Assembly (NCBI RefSeq): GCF_011602365.1
Contig: NZ_JAAONZ010000005.1
Coordinates: 62,001 to 126,000, forward strand
DNA: 64,000 bases
Reading direction: 5' to 3'
Source: Pseudomaricurvus hydrocarbonicus
GTDB taxonomy: Bacteria > Pseudomonadota > Gammaproteobacteria > Pseudomonadales > Cellvibrionaceae
Below, piece after piece: positions 26,685 to 34,644 of the stretch (position 1 is its first letter; each line of letters starts with the position of its first letter). The translations under genes were made by a program, and so were the position numbers. The notes beneath the pieces are model-generated. The model was not told where the DNA came from, did not search any database, and worked only from the letters and a program-made list of their open reading frames with translations.

Positions 26685-27550
26685 ACCGCCTCCTGAGCGT
26701 CGATGGCCTCAAGCAATGCGCGGGCGAACAGCCGGGTGCCGACGGTGCGACGATACTCGGCACTGGTGTGCTGGTCGTCGAAAGGTGCGGTATCGGCAAC
26801 AGCGCTTTCTGCGATGATCTCTGGATCAATGTCCTGCAGCGACTGGCCAATCAATAGTTGTTCGGCTTGCCGGGCTTTCATCGGTGTCGGTCCCATGCCA
26901 AACCAGGCCAGTCCGGCGTGGGTGATTTTACCGGCCTCAATCGCCAGTGCGCCGACCAGTCCGACCAAGGCGAAATCGCCGGGGCGCTGTGCCAGTTCGC
27001 GAAAAATCGTCAGGTGACCCTGGGGCCAGCCGGGAAAGGTAATACCCGTGACCAGTTCATCGTGCTCCAGCACGTTCATGTAAGGACCTAGATAAAATTC
27101 GTCGGCGGACACCTGACGTATGCCTTGCGAAGATCGGATCTCAATGGTGGCGCCCAGTGCTACCGCGGTGGCGGGTAGTTCGGCCGCGGGCTCACCCAGG
27201 GTGATGGAACCGCCCACTGTGCCGCGATTGCGGGTCTGGTGGTGTCCCACGTGGCGTACCGCTTCGACAATGACGGGCAGATCCTGAATCAGAATGTCGC
27301 TGTCGACAGCATCGCACTGGCGTGTGGCAGGGCCGATACGAATTCCGTGGTCGACTCGGGTTATGCCCTTAAGTTCAGGGATATTATTGATGTCGACCAA
27401 AATGAACGGTTGGCTCATGCGCAGGTTGAGCAGGGGTATCAGTGTTTGCCCGCCAGCCAGTACGGCGGCACCGCCACAGGCTTCGGCCAACGTCGCGCAG
27501 GCTTCTTCAACAGAGGCCGGTGCGACGTAATCGAAAGGAGCGGGTTTCAT
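26681..27550 (-). CDS. Xanthine dehydrogenase family FAD-binding subunit (CoxM-like)
   Basis: 289 residues. The two FAD-binding motifs of the medium subunit are present as AVLAGGQTLIPLLNLR and TRNRGTVGGSITLGEPAAELPA (GTVGGS). C-terminal CO_deh_flav_C residues follow (GMGPTPMKARQAEQLLIG). It takes electrons from the iron-sulfur subunit and passes them to quinone, NAD or O2. The gene overlaps the coxG-like gene upstream by four bases. Confidence 0.95.
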   Translation of the reverse strand: MKPAPFDYVAPASVEEACATLAEACGGAAVLAGGQTLIPLLNLRMSQPFILVDINNIPELKGITRVDHGIRIGPATRQCDAVDSDILIQDLPVIVEAVRHVGHHQTRNRGTVGGSITLGEPAAELPATAVALGATIEIRSSQGIRQVSADEFYLGPYMNVLEHDELVTGITFPGWPQGHLTIFRELAQRPGDFALVGLVGALAIEAGKITHAGLAWFGMGPTPMKARQAEQLLIGQSLQDIDPEIIAESAVADTAPFDDQHTSAEYRRTVGTRLFARALLEAIDAQEAV

Positions 27551-28266
27551 TGCCGGTCTCCTTTGGAGGGCTGGCTGGGTGTCCCGTTTTGATGCTGCTG
27601 CTCCTGAATCAGCCGTTCCAGCACGGCGTTATCAATGACGATGACGGAGGCGGTTGAATGACGCCCATATTCGAACGCCGCCAGCGCTACCAAAATCAGC
27701 AGCAAACCGATGGCGATACCCGGCCAGAGTGAAGAAGCCGCCGCAGCTGGTGCATAAGCGGGAATGCCATAGGCGGGGGTTACTGCGGGACCGGCTGCAG
27801 CGACGGGTGCTGCCTCTGGTGCTTTCACCCCACTGACGATGTCACCGAAGCGGCTGAAAAATTTACCGGCCAGTTGTTTGGCCGTTGCGTCAATAATCGG
27901 GCCGCCCAATTGCGCCATGCGGCCACCGACCTGCGCATCGACTTCGTAAGACACCAGTGTGCCGCCGTCGATCTCGCTCAAATGTACCTTGGCAGAGCCT
28001 TTGGCGGAACCGGCAATGCCGCCATTGCCATCCAGTAACAGGACATAGCTGTGTGGCGGTTTGAGTTGTGTCAGTGTGACCACGCCCTTGAAGCGCGCAC
28101 CGATGGGACCGACTTTGACTTCGACCGTCGCCGCGAAACGGTCATCGGCTTCTTTACTCAGACTTTGGCAGCCCGGAATGCTCGCACGCAGGACATCGGG
28201 ATCATTGAGGGCTTCCCAGACTTTTTGACAAGGAGCAGCAATGCGCTGCTCGCCTAGCATCTCCAT
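27547..28266 (-). CDS. CoxG-like SRPBCC protein with C-terminal membrane anchor
   Basis: 239 residues. The first 150 are a SRPBCC/START-like domain of the CoxG family (MEMLGEQRIAAPCQKVWEALNDPDVLRASIPGCQSL). Then an Ala/Pro linker leads to one membrane helix (LWPGIAIGLLLILVALAAF) and a short tail. In carboxydotrophs CoxG anchors the molybdenum enzyme to the membrane and helps pass electrons to quinone; the predicted helix fits such a role. It is the first gene of the operon. A palindromic candidate operator lies about 90 nt upstream at 28355-28368. Confidence 0.88.
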   Translation of the reverse strand: MEMLGEQRIAAPCQKVWEALNDPDVLRASIPGCQSLSKEADDRFAATVEVKVGPIGARFKGVVTLTQLKPPHSYVLLLDGNGGIAGSAKGSAKVHLSEIDGGTLVSYEVDAQVGGRMAQLGGPIIDATAKQLAGKFFSRFGDIVSGVKAPEAAPVAAAGPAVTPAYGIPAYAPAAAASSLWPGIAIGLLLILVALAAFEYGRHSTASVIVIDNAVLERLIQEQQHQNGTPSQPSKGDRQ

Positions 28267-28354
28267 GTATCGAACACTCCTGTTGTTGTTATTATGGCTT
28301 TATCCGCTTTTTTTTTCTTTGGTTATTATGTTCCAATTGGGGTAGTGTGGTCTA

Positions 28355-28368
28355 GTGTACACCGGTGT
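28355..28368. promoter_or_regulatory. Overlapping palindromes upstream of the Mo-hydroxylase operon
   Basis: GTGTACAC (28355-28362) and ACACCGGTGT (28359-28368) are both perfect palindromes sharing ACAC. They lie about 90 nt before the first gene of the CoxG-M-S-L operon and about 190 nt before the divergent EamA gene. This is the shape of a TetR-type operator. No cognate regulator is next to it. Confidence 0.45.
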
Positions 28369-28560
28369 TGATTTGTAAAGATTTCGTGTCAGAAAAATTG
28401 AATATTTACGGCTGAATCCGAGCGAGAAGAATTTTGAAAAATGATAAAAAAATGCTGTTCATAACGTGCCACTCAGCCAGGTCTGTCGAAACGCTTTTTA
28501 AGCGCAATTTAGCGTATCTGGCCACCATCGTGATTGGGGGTGTGTAGGGTTTTGGAGGGC

Positions 28561-29505
28561 ATGGTGTCAGAAAAATCCGCTCACTTATCGCCCGTGGAAC
28601 TGGTCGCGGCGATGTTGGTGATTCTGTTGTGGGGACTGAACTTTGTTCCTATGAAATTCGCGCTGTTGGACTTTACGCCTTTCCAAATGGGGGCTGCCCG
28701 TTTTTTGCTGGCTGCGTTTCCTTTGTTTTTGTTTGTGGCGCGACCATCGATACCGATGAAATGGTTGTTGCTGTACGGTTTTGCCCAGGGTCTGGGGCAG
28801 TTTAGTTTTTTATTTTTTGCCCTGAAGTTTGGAATGTCGGCGGCACTGGCATCCGTTTTGATGCAAACCCAGGTTTTTTTTACCGCACTGATGGGAGCAA
28901 CCTTGCTGGGCGAACCCATATCCAGGCCGTTAACTGTGGGCATGATGGTAGCTGCGGCGGGATTGGCCTGCTTTGTCCTGAACCTGTTCACTGATCAGGG
29001 TCTCGGAACGGTTACTGAATTAGGGTTTTTATTGACGTTGATGGCGGCGCTCATGTGGTCCAGCGCCAACATCATCGTGAAAAAAATGCAGGCCAGCAGT
29101 GAGGGGTATTCGGCTTTATCCCTGGTTGCCTGGAGCAGTCTGATATCCGGGGTGGGTTTTGTCCTCATCTCAATCGTCTTTGACGACCATGATGCACATG
29201 ACAATTGGTTGCAGGCATCGGCAACCGGATGGTTGTCACTGCTGTATCTGGGGTGGGCCGCCAGCGGTCTGGCCTACTGGCTTTGGACGCTGTTGCTGAC
29301 GCGTCATCTGGCCAGTCGGGTCGCTCCGTTTTCTCTGGGGGTACCCGTGGTGGGGCTGCTCGCCGGTATTTGGGTGTTGGATGAACAAATGACCACCATG
29401 CAATGGGTGGGATCTGCTCTGGTGATGTTTGCTTTGGTGGTCGTGGTGATGGGCTCACGTTACTCTATTGAACGTATGACGCGCCGATACACCAGACGTA
29501 ACTGA
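28561..29505 (+). CDS. EamA/DMT-family transporter
   Basis: About 314 residues with ten predicted membrane helices in two EamA repeats (MLVILLWGLNFVPMKFAL... and LMAALMWSSANIIVKKM...). The family exports amino acids and other metabolites. GGAGG lies at 28554-28558, so ATG 28561 or GTG 28564 is the start. The gene is divergent from the Mo-hydroxylase operon. Substrate cannot be inferred. Confidence 0.88.
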   Translation: MVSEKSAHLSPVELVAAMLVILLWGLNFVPMKFALLDFTPFQMGAARFLLAAFPLFLFVARPSIPMKWLLLYGFAQGLGQFSFLFFALKFGMSAALASVLMQTQVFFTALMGATLLGEPISRPLTVGMMVAAAGLACFVLNLFTDQGLGTVTELGFLLTLMAALMWSSANIIVKKMQASSEGYSALSLVAWSSLISGVGFVLISIVFDDHDAHDNWLQASATGWLSLLYLGWAASGLAYWLWTLLLTRHLASRVAPFSLGVPVVGLLAGIWVLDEQMTTMQWVGSALVMFALVVVVMGSRYSIERMTRRYTRRN

Positions 29506-29726
29506 AGCACCTGAACGTCAGTATGTGGCTTCCTGTCGCATGTAATGGCTCCCTCTCGCAAGTTGAGCCCTTCCAAGGCCGGATGGCAATAGAATGTCGC
29601 TCTGGATAAATCGCCTGTGCCTGCGAGCGGCTGAATTTTGTGGCACGCTGACTGGGTTAACCTGACGGTGGGAGAGCTATTGATCCAAACAGCGCGCTCA
29701 CCTGAAATCACTTCGGAGCAGAGAGT

Positions 29727-30188
29727 ATGTTTGAAGGCCAGCATTACCAAAATGGGTACATTACCCGCAATATCGAAAAAGCCATTGAGCGTTTTCGCCA
29801 AAACAGCGATGTGGTGGAAGTGGCGAGTTACGAAGTGCCGGTCGAAATTACCACTGCCAAAGGCAAGGGAACGGCGGTCTCCAAACTGGCGTTTATCTGG
29901 GTCAACAATTTGCAATACGAATTGATTGAGCCGGTGTCCGGTCTGGTGGATGTGTATACCGATGAATTGCCGGACGATGACAGTGTGAAATTTCACCACA
30001 GCTGCATGCGCGTGGCGGATTGGGATGACTTCCGCAGTCGGGTGGACGAGATGGGGTATCCGGTCGTGATTGAAGGCGGCAGTGACCAGTTGAAATTTTT
30101 GTATCTGGACGCACGCGAGGTGGTGGGACACTACCTAGAGTATGTCTGGATGACACCGGAACGCTGGAAAGTGCTCGGTGGTAGTTGA
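29727..30188 (+). CDS. VOC (glyoxalase/bleomycin-resistance) superfamily protein
   Basis: 153 residues with the beta-alpha-beta-beta-beta pattern twice. The first metal-ligand position (usually His at the start of the fold) reads NGYITRN and HSCMRVADW opens the second half; VGHYLEYVW supplies the final acid. It resembles the Glyoxalase_4 group that includes methylmalonyl-CoA epimerase-like proteins and proteins of sterol/lactone catabolism. Function is not defined. It is followed 88 nt later by a strong terminator. Confidence 0.7.
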   Translation: MFEGQHYQNGYITRNIEKAIERFRQNSDVVEVASYEVPVEITTAKGKGTAVSKLAFIWVNNLQYELIEPVSGLVDVYTDELPDDDSVKFHHSCMRVADWDDFRSRVDEMGYPVVIEGGSDQLKFLYLDAREVVGHYLEYVWMTPERWKVLGGS

Positions 30189-30275
30189 GACTGGTAGTTA
30201 GGATTGATAGTTAAAACCAGTCGTTAACACTGATCGCGAAAGATGGAAGTTCAGGTCGCTGTTGGTGAGAAAGTT

Positions 30276-30306
30276 AAACGGGCTGTGATTCACAGCCCGT
30301 TTTTTT
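30276..30306 (+). terminator. Intrinsic terminator after VOC gene
   Basis: AAACGGGCTGTG (30276-30287), loop ATT, and CACAGCCCGTTT form a 12-bp perfect stem followed by a T-run to 30306. It lies between the convergent VOC and PQQ dehydrogenase genes. Confidence 0.9.
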
Positions 30307-30326
30307 GCGTTGAATTCAAGCGAACT

Positions 30327-32288
30327 TTAAGAACGCTTGAGTTTATACGCCATCACCGAGTCGCCCATGGTCGAGCCGTACATGCTGTGGCCGCCGGCCG
30401 GGATGACAATATATTGCTCGCCGTTGACTTCATAGGTCACCGGAATCGAGGTGCCGGCGGCCGGTAAGTCCGTTTCCCACAGGGTTTCCCCGGTGGCCAT
30501 GTCAAAGGCGCGGAAACTGTTGTCCAGGGTGTAGCCGATGAACACCAACCCGCCTGCTGTGACCAGCGGGCCGCCGGCGCCGGGTGTGCCCAGAAACCAG
30601 TCGAACGGCAGTGACGCCATCTTTTTAATGCTGCCCAGCGGAACTTCCCAAACGATTTCTTTTTTCACCAAATCAATGGCCGTCAAGGCTGCCCAGGGCG
30701 GTTCAGAGCACGGGGCTCCAGTGGGCGACAGCAGGGGCTCTACCTTGGTGACATATTTTGAACCGGGATTGGGAAAGGTCATGGAGAGCCCTTCAACCTT
30801 TGAGTCATCCGCTTGTGGCTTGAGCGCTTGTTCCCGCGGAATCAAGGTAACGATGGTGGGGACTCGATTGGACGCGACCACCATGATGTGGCTGTCTGGA
30901 TCATAGCCGCCGCCACCCCAGTTGGGACCCCCGCCGGCGGAGGGTGACATGATGGTTCCCTTAAGGCTGGGTGGCGTATAAATCGGACCGTAATGGTATT
31001 CTTCCGCCTTGTTGCGGCACAGCCATTCATCAATGAAGGTAAAGCCCCACACATCATTCGGAGTGAAACCGTGTTTCAGCACCGTCGGCATGCCTTCGCT
31101 AAAGGGTTGAGTCGGTGACAGCACTTCACCGGGTGTCTGGATATTTTGGGGAACAGGACGTTCGACAATTGGCACCAGAGGTTCGCCGGTTTCACGATTG
31201 AAAATGTAGATGATGCCCATTTTGGTGTTTTGTACCAGAGCCGGCACCATCTCGCCATTGTGAGGGTAATCGATCAGCATGGGGCGCGTGGGCGTGTCGT
31301 AATCGAACACGTTGTGGTGCACAAACTGGAAGTGCCAGGCGACTTCACCGGTGGCGCCTTTCAGGGCGACAACGGAAGAGGTGTAGTGGTTGTCGCCGGG
31401 GCGGTCGCCACCATAGTAATCGTCAGAAGCACTGGTGGTGGGCAGATACACCAGGTCCAGTTTTTGGTCGACCGCCATGGACGACCAGACATTCCCCTGG
31501 CCAAAACTTTCGGTCCCCTTGCCCCAGGAAGTCATGGCCGGGTCGTTGGCATCACGGGGCACAGGATCAAACGCCCAGCGCTGTGCGCCGGTCCGGGCAT
31601 CAAACGCCAGCACTCGCCCGCTGGGAGGATCGGATCGCTGCATATCGGCAACGGCGGAACCGACCACGACCACGCCATTAACCACGGCGGGATTGGAAGT
31701 GGCGACGACCTCGCCGGGAAATAATTCGGGCTTGGTGATCGGCATTTTAACAGCGCCGTTTTCGCCAAAAGCTTCACAGGCTTTGCCGGTTTTGGCGTCG
31801 ATGGCCAGTAAACGGTAATCGGACGTGCCCAGGAAAATTCGGGTTTTACACTGGCTTCCTGCCGCGGCCTGCTCGTCCACCCAGCTGGTGATACCGCGGC
31901 ATTTTTTTGTGCTGCGGTCCGGGCCTTCCGGGTCAAACGTCCAGCGGGTTTCTCCGGTGGCCGGGTCCAGGGCGGTGAGGCGGCGCTTGACGGAACAGAC
32001 CACCAGATTGCCTTCAATCAGGCTGGGTTGATCTTCAAACGCGATCAGCGACATGCCGTCGACTTCTGCCGGCAAGTCGCCGGTGTTGAACTCCCACGCC
32101 AGCTCGAGGTTAGCCACATTGTCTTTATTGATCTGGGTCAGGGGGGAATATTTGGTTCCCAGCTGATGTTGGTCGGTTTCAGAACCGGCATTACCGGCTA
32201 ACGGTATGGCAGCCACAGTGATACCAGCGATGAGGCTGAACAGTGTCCGTTTGCATTGAAAAAGACGCGTGTTTTTATTTTTTTGCAT
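30327..32288 (-). CDS. PQQ-dependent dehydrogenase (soluble, periplasmic, glucose dehydrogenase-like)
   Basis: 653 residues with a signal peptide (TLFSLIAGITVAAIPLAGNAG). The eight-bladed propeller repeats are seen as LTALDPATGETRWTFDPEG, LLAIDAKTGKACEAFG, VLAFDARTGAQRWAFDPVP and ALKGATGEVAWHFQFVHHNVFDYDTPTRPML; the Asp in DYDTP is at the catalytic Asp site of membrane glucose dehydrogenase. The five-helix N-terminal membrane region of Gcd is absent. It oxidises a sugar or an alcohol in the periplasm and gives electrons to cytochrome or quinone. No pqq synthesis genes are in the window. The coding strand ends close to a terminator shared with the VOC gene. Confidence 0.9.
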   Translation of the reverse strand: MQKNKNTRLFQCKRTLFSLIAGITVAAIPLAGNAGSETDQHQLGTKYSPLTQINKDNVANLELAWEFNTGDLPAEVDGMSLIAFEDQPSLIEGNLVVCSVKRRLTALDPATGETRWTFDPEGPDRSTKKCRGITSWVDEQAAAGSQCKTRIFLGTSDYRLLAIDAKTGKACEAFGENGAVKMPITKPELFPGEVVATSNPAVVNGVVVVGSAVADMQRSDPPSGRVLAFDARTGAQRWAFDPVPRDANDPAMTSWGKGTESFGQGNVWSSMAVDQKLDLVYLPTTSASDDYYGGDRPGDNHYTSSVVALKGATGEVAWHFQFVHHNVFDYDTPTRPMLIDYPHNGEMVPALVQNTKMGIIYIFNRETGEPLVPIVERPVPQNIQTPGEVLSPTQPFSEGMPTVLKHGFTPNDVWGFTFIDEWLCRNKAEEYHYGPIYTPPSLKGTIMSPSAGGGPNWGGGGYDPDSHIMVVASNRVPTIVTLIPREQALKPQADDSKVEGLSMTFPNPGSKYVTKVEPLLSPTGAPCSEPPWAALTAIDLVKKEIVWEVPLGSIKKMASLPFDWFLGTPGAGGPLVTAGGLVFIGYTLDNSFRAFDMATGETLWETDLPAAGTSIPVTYEVNGEQYIVIPAGGHSMYGSTMGDSVMAYKLKRS

Positions 32289-32523
32289 GGGCTTCTTGCC
32301 TGTTAAAGGTATTTTGATAAGGATATTTTTTTATAGGTATCGTGCGTTAAAGCAATCTTGCAAATTTAAAGGTGTAAAGGAGGCTTCGCGCTGTCGTCAA
32401 ATTTTGAGGTTATTATTGCGCACACTTTACTCCCATGCAAATTCACGTCAACGGATTGACACCAATATTGAGTCGGCAAGTGTGGGGGTGTAAATCACGA
32501 GATTTTTTGTGTTCGTGGGACGC

Positions 32524-33483
32524 TCAGAACTTCCTCAGAATGGGTTTGCCCAGTGCGGCTTCGACGTTATGGACGAGACCATTGGCTTGCTCAAGCGAGA
32601 TGGCGTATGGCATTACGCCATATTGGTAGTTGGGCTTTTCAACCACCGGCGCAATGTTGCAGTCTTCCAGGTAGCTGCCCCCATGGCCTTCCAGCAAGAC
32701 AGAGGTGGCCGCCCAGAGGGTGGTGGCAGCGCCTTGCTGCAGGGTCTTGTAAGTGGATTTACCGCCTGAAATGGCCGCTTGACGTTCCTCTGGAGTCAAG
32801 TAACGGCTCAGGTTGGTATCGATGGAGCCTGGGTGGACGGCAGTGGACAGCACGCCTGCAGCGCCCAGTTGCTGGTGTAAGTAGGCCGCCAGCAGGGCGG
32901 TGGCGGTTTTGGATTGGCCGTAAGCACGCCATTTGTCGTATGCCCGGTTTTCGAAATTCAAGTCATCCAGTACCACCGGTGACATGTGATGTCCCAGCGA
33001 ACTCAAACTGACAATACGTGGAGCGGAGGATTTGAGCAGGGCCGGTGTTAACGCTTCGGACAGCAGCAAATGGCTGACGTAATTAATAAACAGCTGTGAT
33101 TCAAAACCCAATTCGTTGCGCTGGTAAGGGGCGGCCATGATACCGGCGTTGTTGATGAGCAGATCCACCACCTGCCCGGAGCGGTTGATGTGGTTGCCAA
33201 ATTCCGTGACACTCTGCAGACAATTCAAATCCACCGACACCATGTCAATATTGGTATTGCCCGTTTCGGCCTGCAGGGTTTTGGCGATGGCGTCACCGGC
33301 CTGCTGGTTGCGACCCAGCAAAGTGACTTGGGCACCGCGCAGGGCCAGTACCCGGGCGGTTTCCAAACCCAGACCTGCGGTAGCGCCAGTCACAATGGCG
33401 TGCACGTGGGACAAATCCAACCCGGCGCTGACTTGCTCGGCCGTGCTCACATGGCTAAAAGGAGAGGTGAGTGGTTGTTGCAT
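32524..33483 (-). CDS. SDR-family oxidoreductase (retinol dehydrogenase-like)
   Basis: 319 residues. The cofactor motif is VTGATAGLGLETARVLA followed by LLGRNQQAG, where the Arg suggests NADP. LLINNAGIMA comes next, then the catalytic Ser in IVSLSSLGHH and YGQSKTATA for the Tyr/Lys pair. The length and the 'HPGSIDTNL' element match the retinol dehydrogenase-like group of bacterial SDRs. It reduces or oxidises a hydrophobic alcohol/ketone. It lies 89 bp downstream of the aldo/keto reductase on the same strand. Confidence 0.9.
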   Translation of the reverse strand: MQQPLTSPFSHVSTAEQVSAGLDLSHVHAIVTGATAGLGLETARVLALRGAQVTLLGRNQQAGDAIAKTLQAETGNTNIDMVSVDLNCLQSVTEFGNHINRSGQVVDLLINNAGIMAAPYQRNELGFESQLFINYVSHLLLSEALTPALLKSSAPRIVSLSSLGHHMSPVVLDDLNFENRAYDKWRAYGQSKTATALLAAYLHQQLGAAGVLSTAVHPGSIDTNLSRYLTPEERQAAISGGKSTYKTLQQGAATTLWAATSVLLEGHGGSYLEDCNIAPVVEKPNYQYGVMPYAISLEQANGLVHNVEAALGKPILRKF

Positions 33484-33572
33484 ATGTGCTCCTGAAGGTT
33501 ATTTTTTTCGGATGTGCAGGGGAGGCAATGTCATCCATAGTCACTGTTTTTAAAGGACACTGCTCTTCACAA

Positions 33573-34520
33573 TCAAGGGGATTCTGAGCACAGTGCCTCA
33601 ATCTGTTGCAGGTCGATTTGGCTCAACTGCCAGTCACTGGCCGCAATGTTCATTTCCAGTTGCTCCAGTTTGGTGGTACCGGCAATCACGCTGCAGACAG
33701 CGGGTTGTGCCAGCAGCCAGGCGATGGCCAGTTCCAGTAACGTATGCCCCCGTTCTTGCGCGAACGCCGTCAGTTTTTCGGTCAGTTGCAAGTTGGCCTC
33801 GGTGAGGTAGCGGTCGCCCATGTTCCACAGGTTTTTGCTCAACCGGGTGCCGTCGGGCTGTGCTGCGTTCGCGGAGTATTTCCCGGTCAGTAAGCCATTG
33901 GCCAGCGGGGTGTAGGGCATCAGTCCCATGCCGTATTGCTCCAGGGCGGGCATCAGCTTGTGCTGGGCGGATTGATTGATCAGGGAGTATTCGTCCTGGG
34001 CAACGATAAATTCGTGCAGCTTGTCGGTTTTGGACAGCCATTTGGCTTCCACCACTTGCCAGGCGGGCAGATTGCAACAGCCAATGTAACGGGCCTTGCC
34101 GGAGCGGATGATGTCGTCCAGTGCTCGCAGGGTTTCTTCCATGGGGGTAGAGGCATCGGGCCAGTGCAGCATGTAGAGATCGATGTAGTCGGTATTGAGG
34201 CGCCTAAGGCTGTCTTCCAGCCCCTGGATGATGCCGCGTCGAGAAGAGTCTCTGACGGTGAAGTCCGGCGTCATGCCGAACTTGGACACAATCACCGCCT
34301 GCTGCCGGCGAGCGCCGAGGGCTTGGCCCAAAATGGTTTCGGACAAGCCCCACTCTTGGCCGTACACCGGGGCCGTGTCGAACAAGGTGACCCCCAAATC
34401 CAGCGCCCGCTGGATGATCGCCTGCGAGGCACTGGCATCCAGTGTCAGTCCGAAATTGTTACAGCCCAGCCCAATGCTGGACACTTTCAGTCCGGAATTA
34501 CCGACGTTGCGTTTGTGCAT
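33573..34520 (-). CDS. Aldo/keto reductase
   Basis: 315 residues, an (alpha/beta)8 NADPH-dependent reductase. The catalytic tetrad lies in LFDTAPVYGQEWGLSE (Asp, Tyr), VIVSKFGM (Lys) and LYMLHWPD (His). The C-terminal SVIAGTTKLEQLEMNI is the NADPH-binding region. It belongs to the broad group with yeast Gcy-like and L-glyceraldehyde 3-phosphate reductase-like enzymes. Carbonyl reduction is the reaction; the substrate is unknown. A 7-bp tandem repeat array lies between its start and the end of the next gene upstream. Confidence 0.92.
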   Translation of the reverse strand: MHKRNVGNSGLKVSSIGLGCNNFGLTLDASASQAIIQRALDLGVTLFDTAPVYGQEWGLSETILGQALGARRQQAVIVSKFGMTPDFTVRDSSRRGIIQGLEDSLRRLNTDYIDLYMLHWPDASTPMEETLRALDDIIRSGKARYIGCCNLPAWQVVEAKWLSKTDKLHEFIVAQDEYSLINQSAQHKLMPALEQYGMGLMPYTPLANGLLTGKYSANAAQPDGTRLSKNLWNMGDRYLTEANLQLTEKLTAFAQERGHTLLELAIAWLLAQPAVCSVIAGTTKLEQLEMNIAASDWQLSQIDLQQIEALCSESP

Positions 34521-34537
34521 GGATACAGCCTCTTGTG

Positions 34538-34586
34538 TTTCTAGTTTCTAGTTTCTAGTTTCTAGTTTCTAGTTACTAGATTCTAG
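34538..34586. repeat. TTTCTAG heptamer tandem array
   Basis: Five perfect TTTCTAG units from 34538 to 34572, followed by TTACTAG and ATTCTAG to 34586. Every unit contains CTAG, a tetranucleotide rare in many proteobacteria. It lies between the aldo/keto reductase start and the end of the large oxidoreductase gene. Confidence 0.9.
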
Positions 34587-34644
34587 TTCTCTGACGGGTG
34601 CGCGCCTCGAGCGGTTGTGAATGTGTTTAGCGACGCAGTTAGCC

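Noticed and set aside
23317-28266. Calling the Mo-hydroxylase operon a carbon monoxide dehydrogenase
   Set aside because: The large subunit has AYRGPW in place of the AYRCSFR active-site loop needed by CODH.
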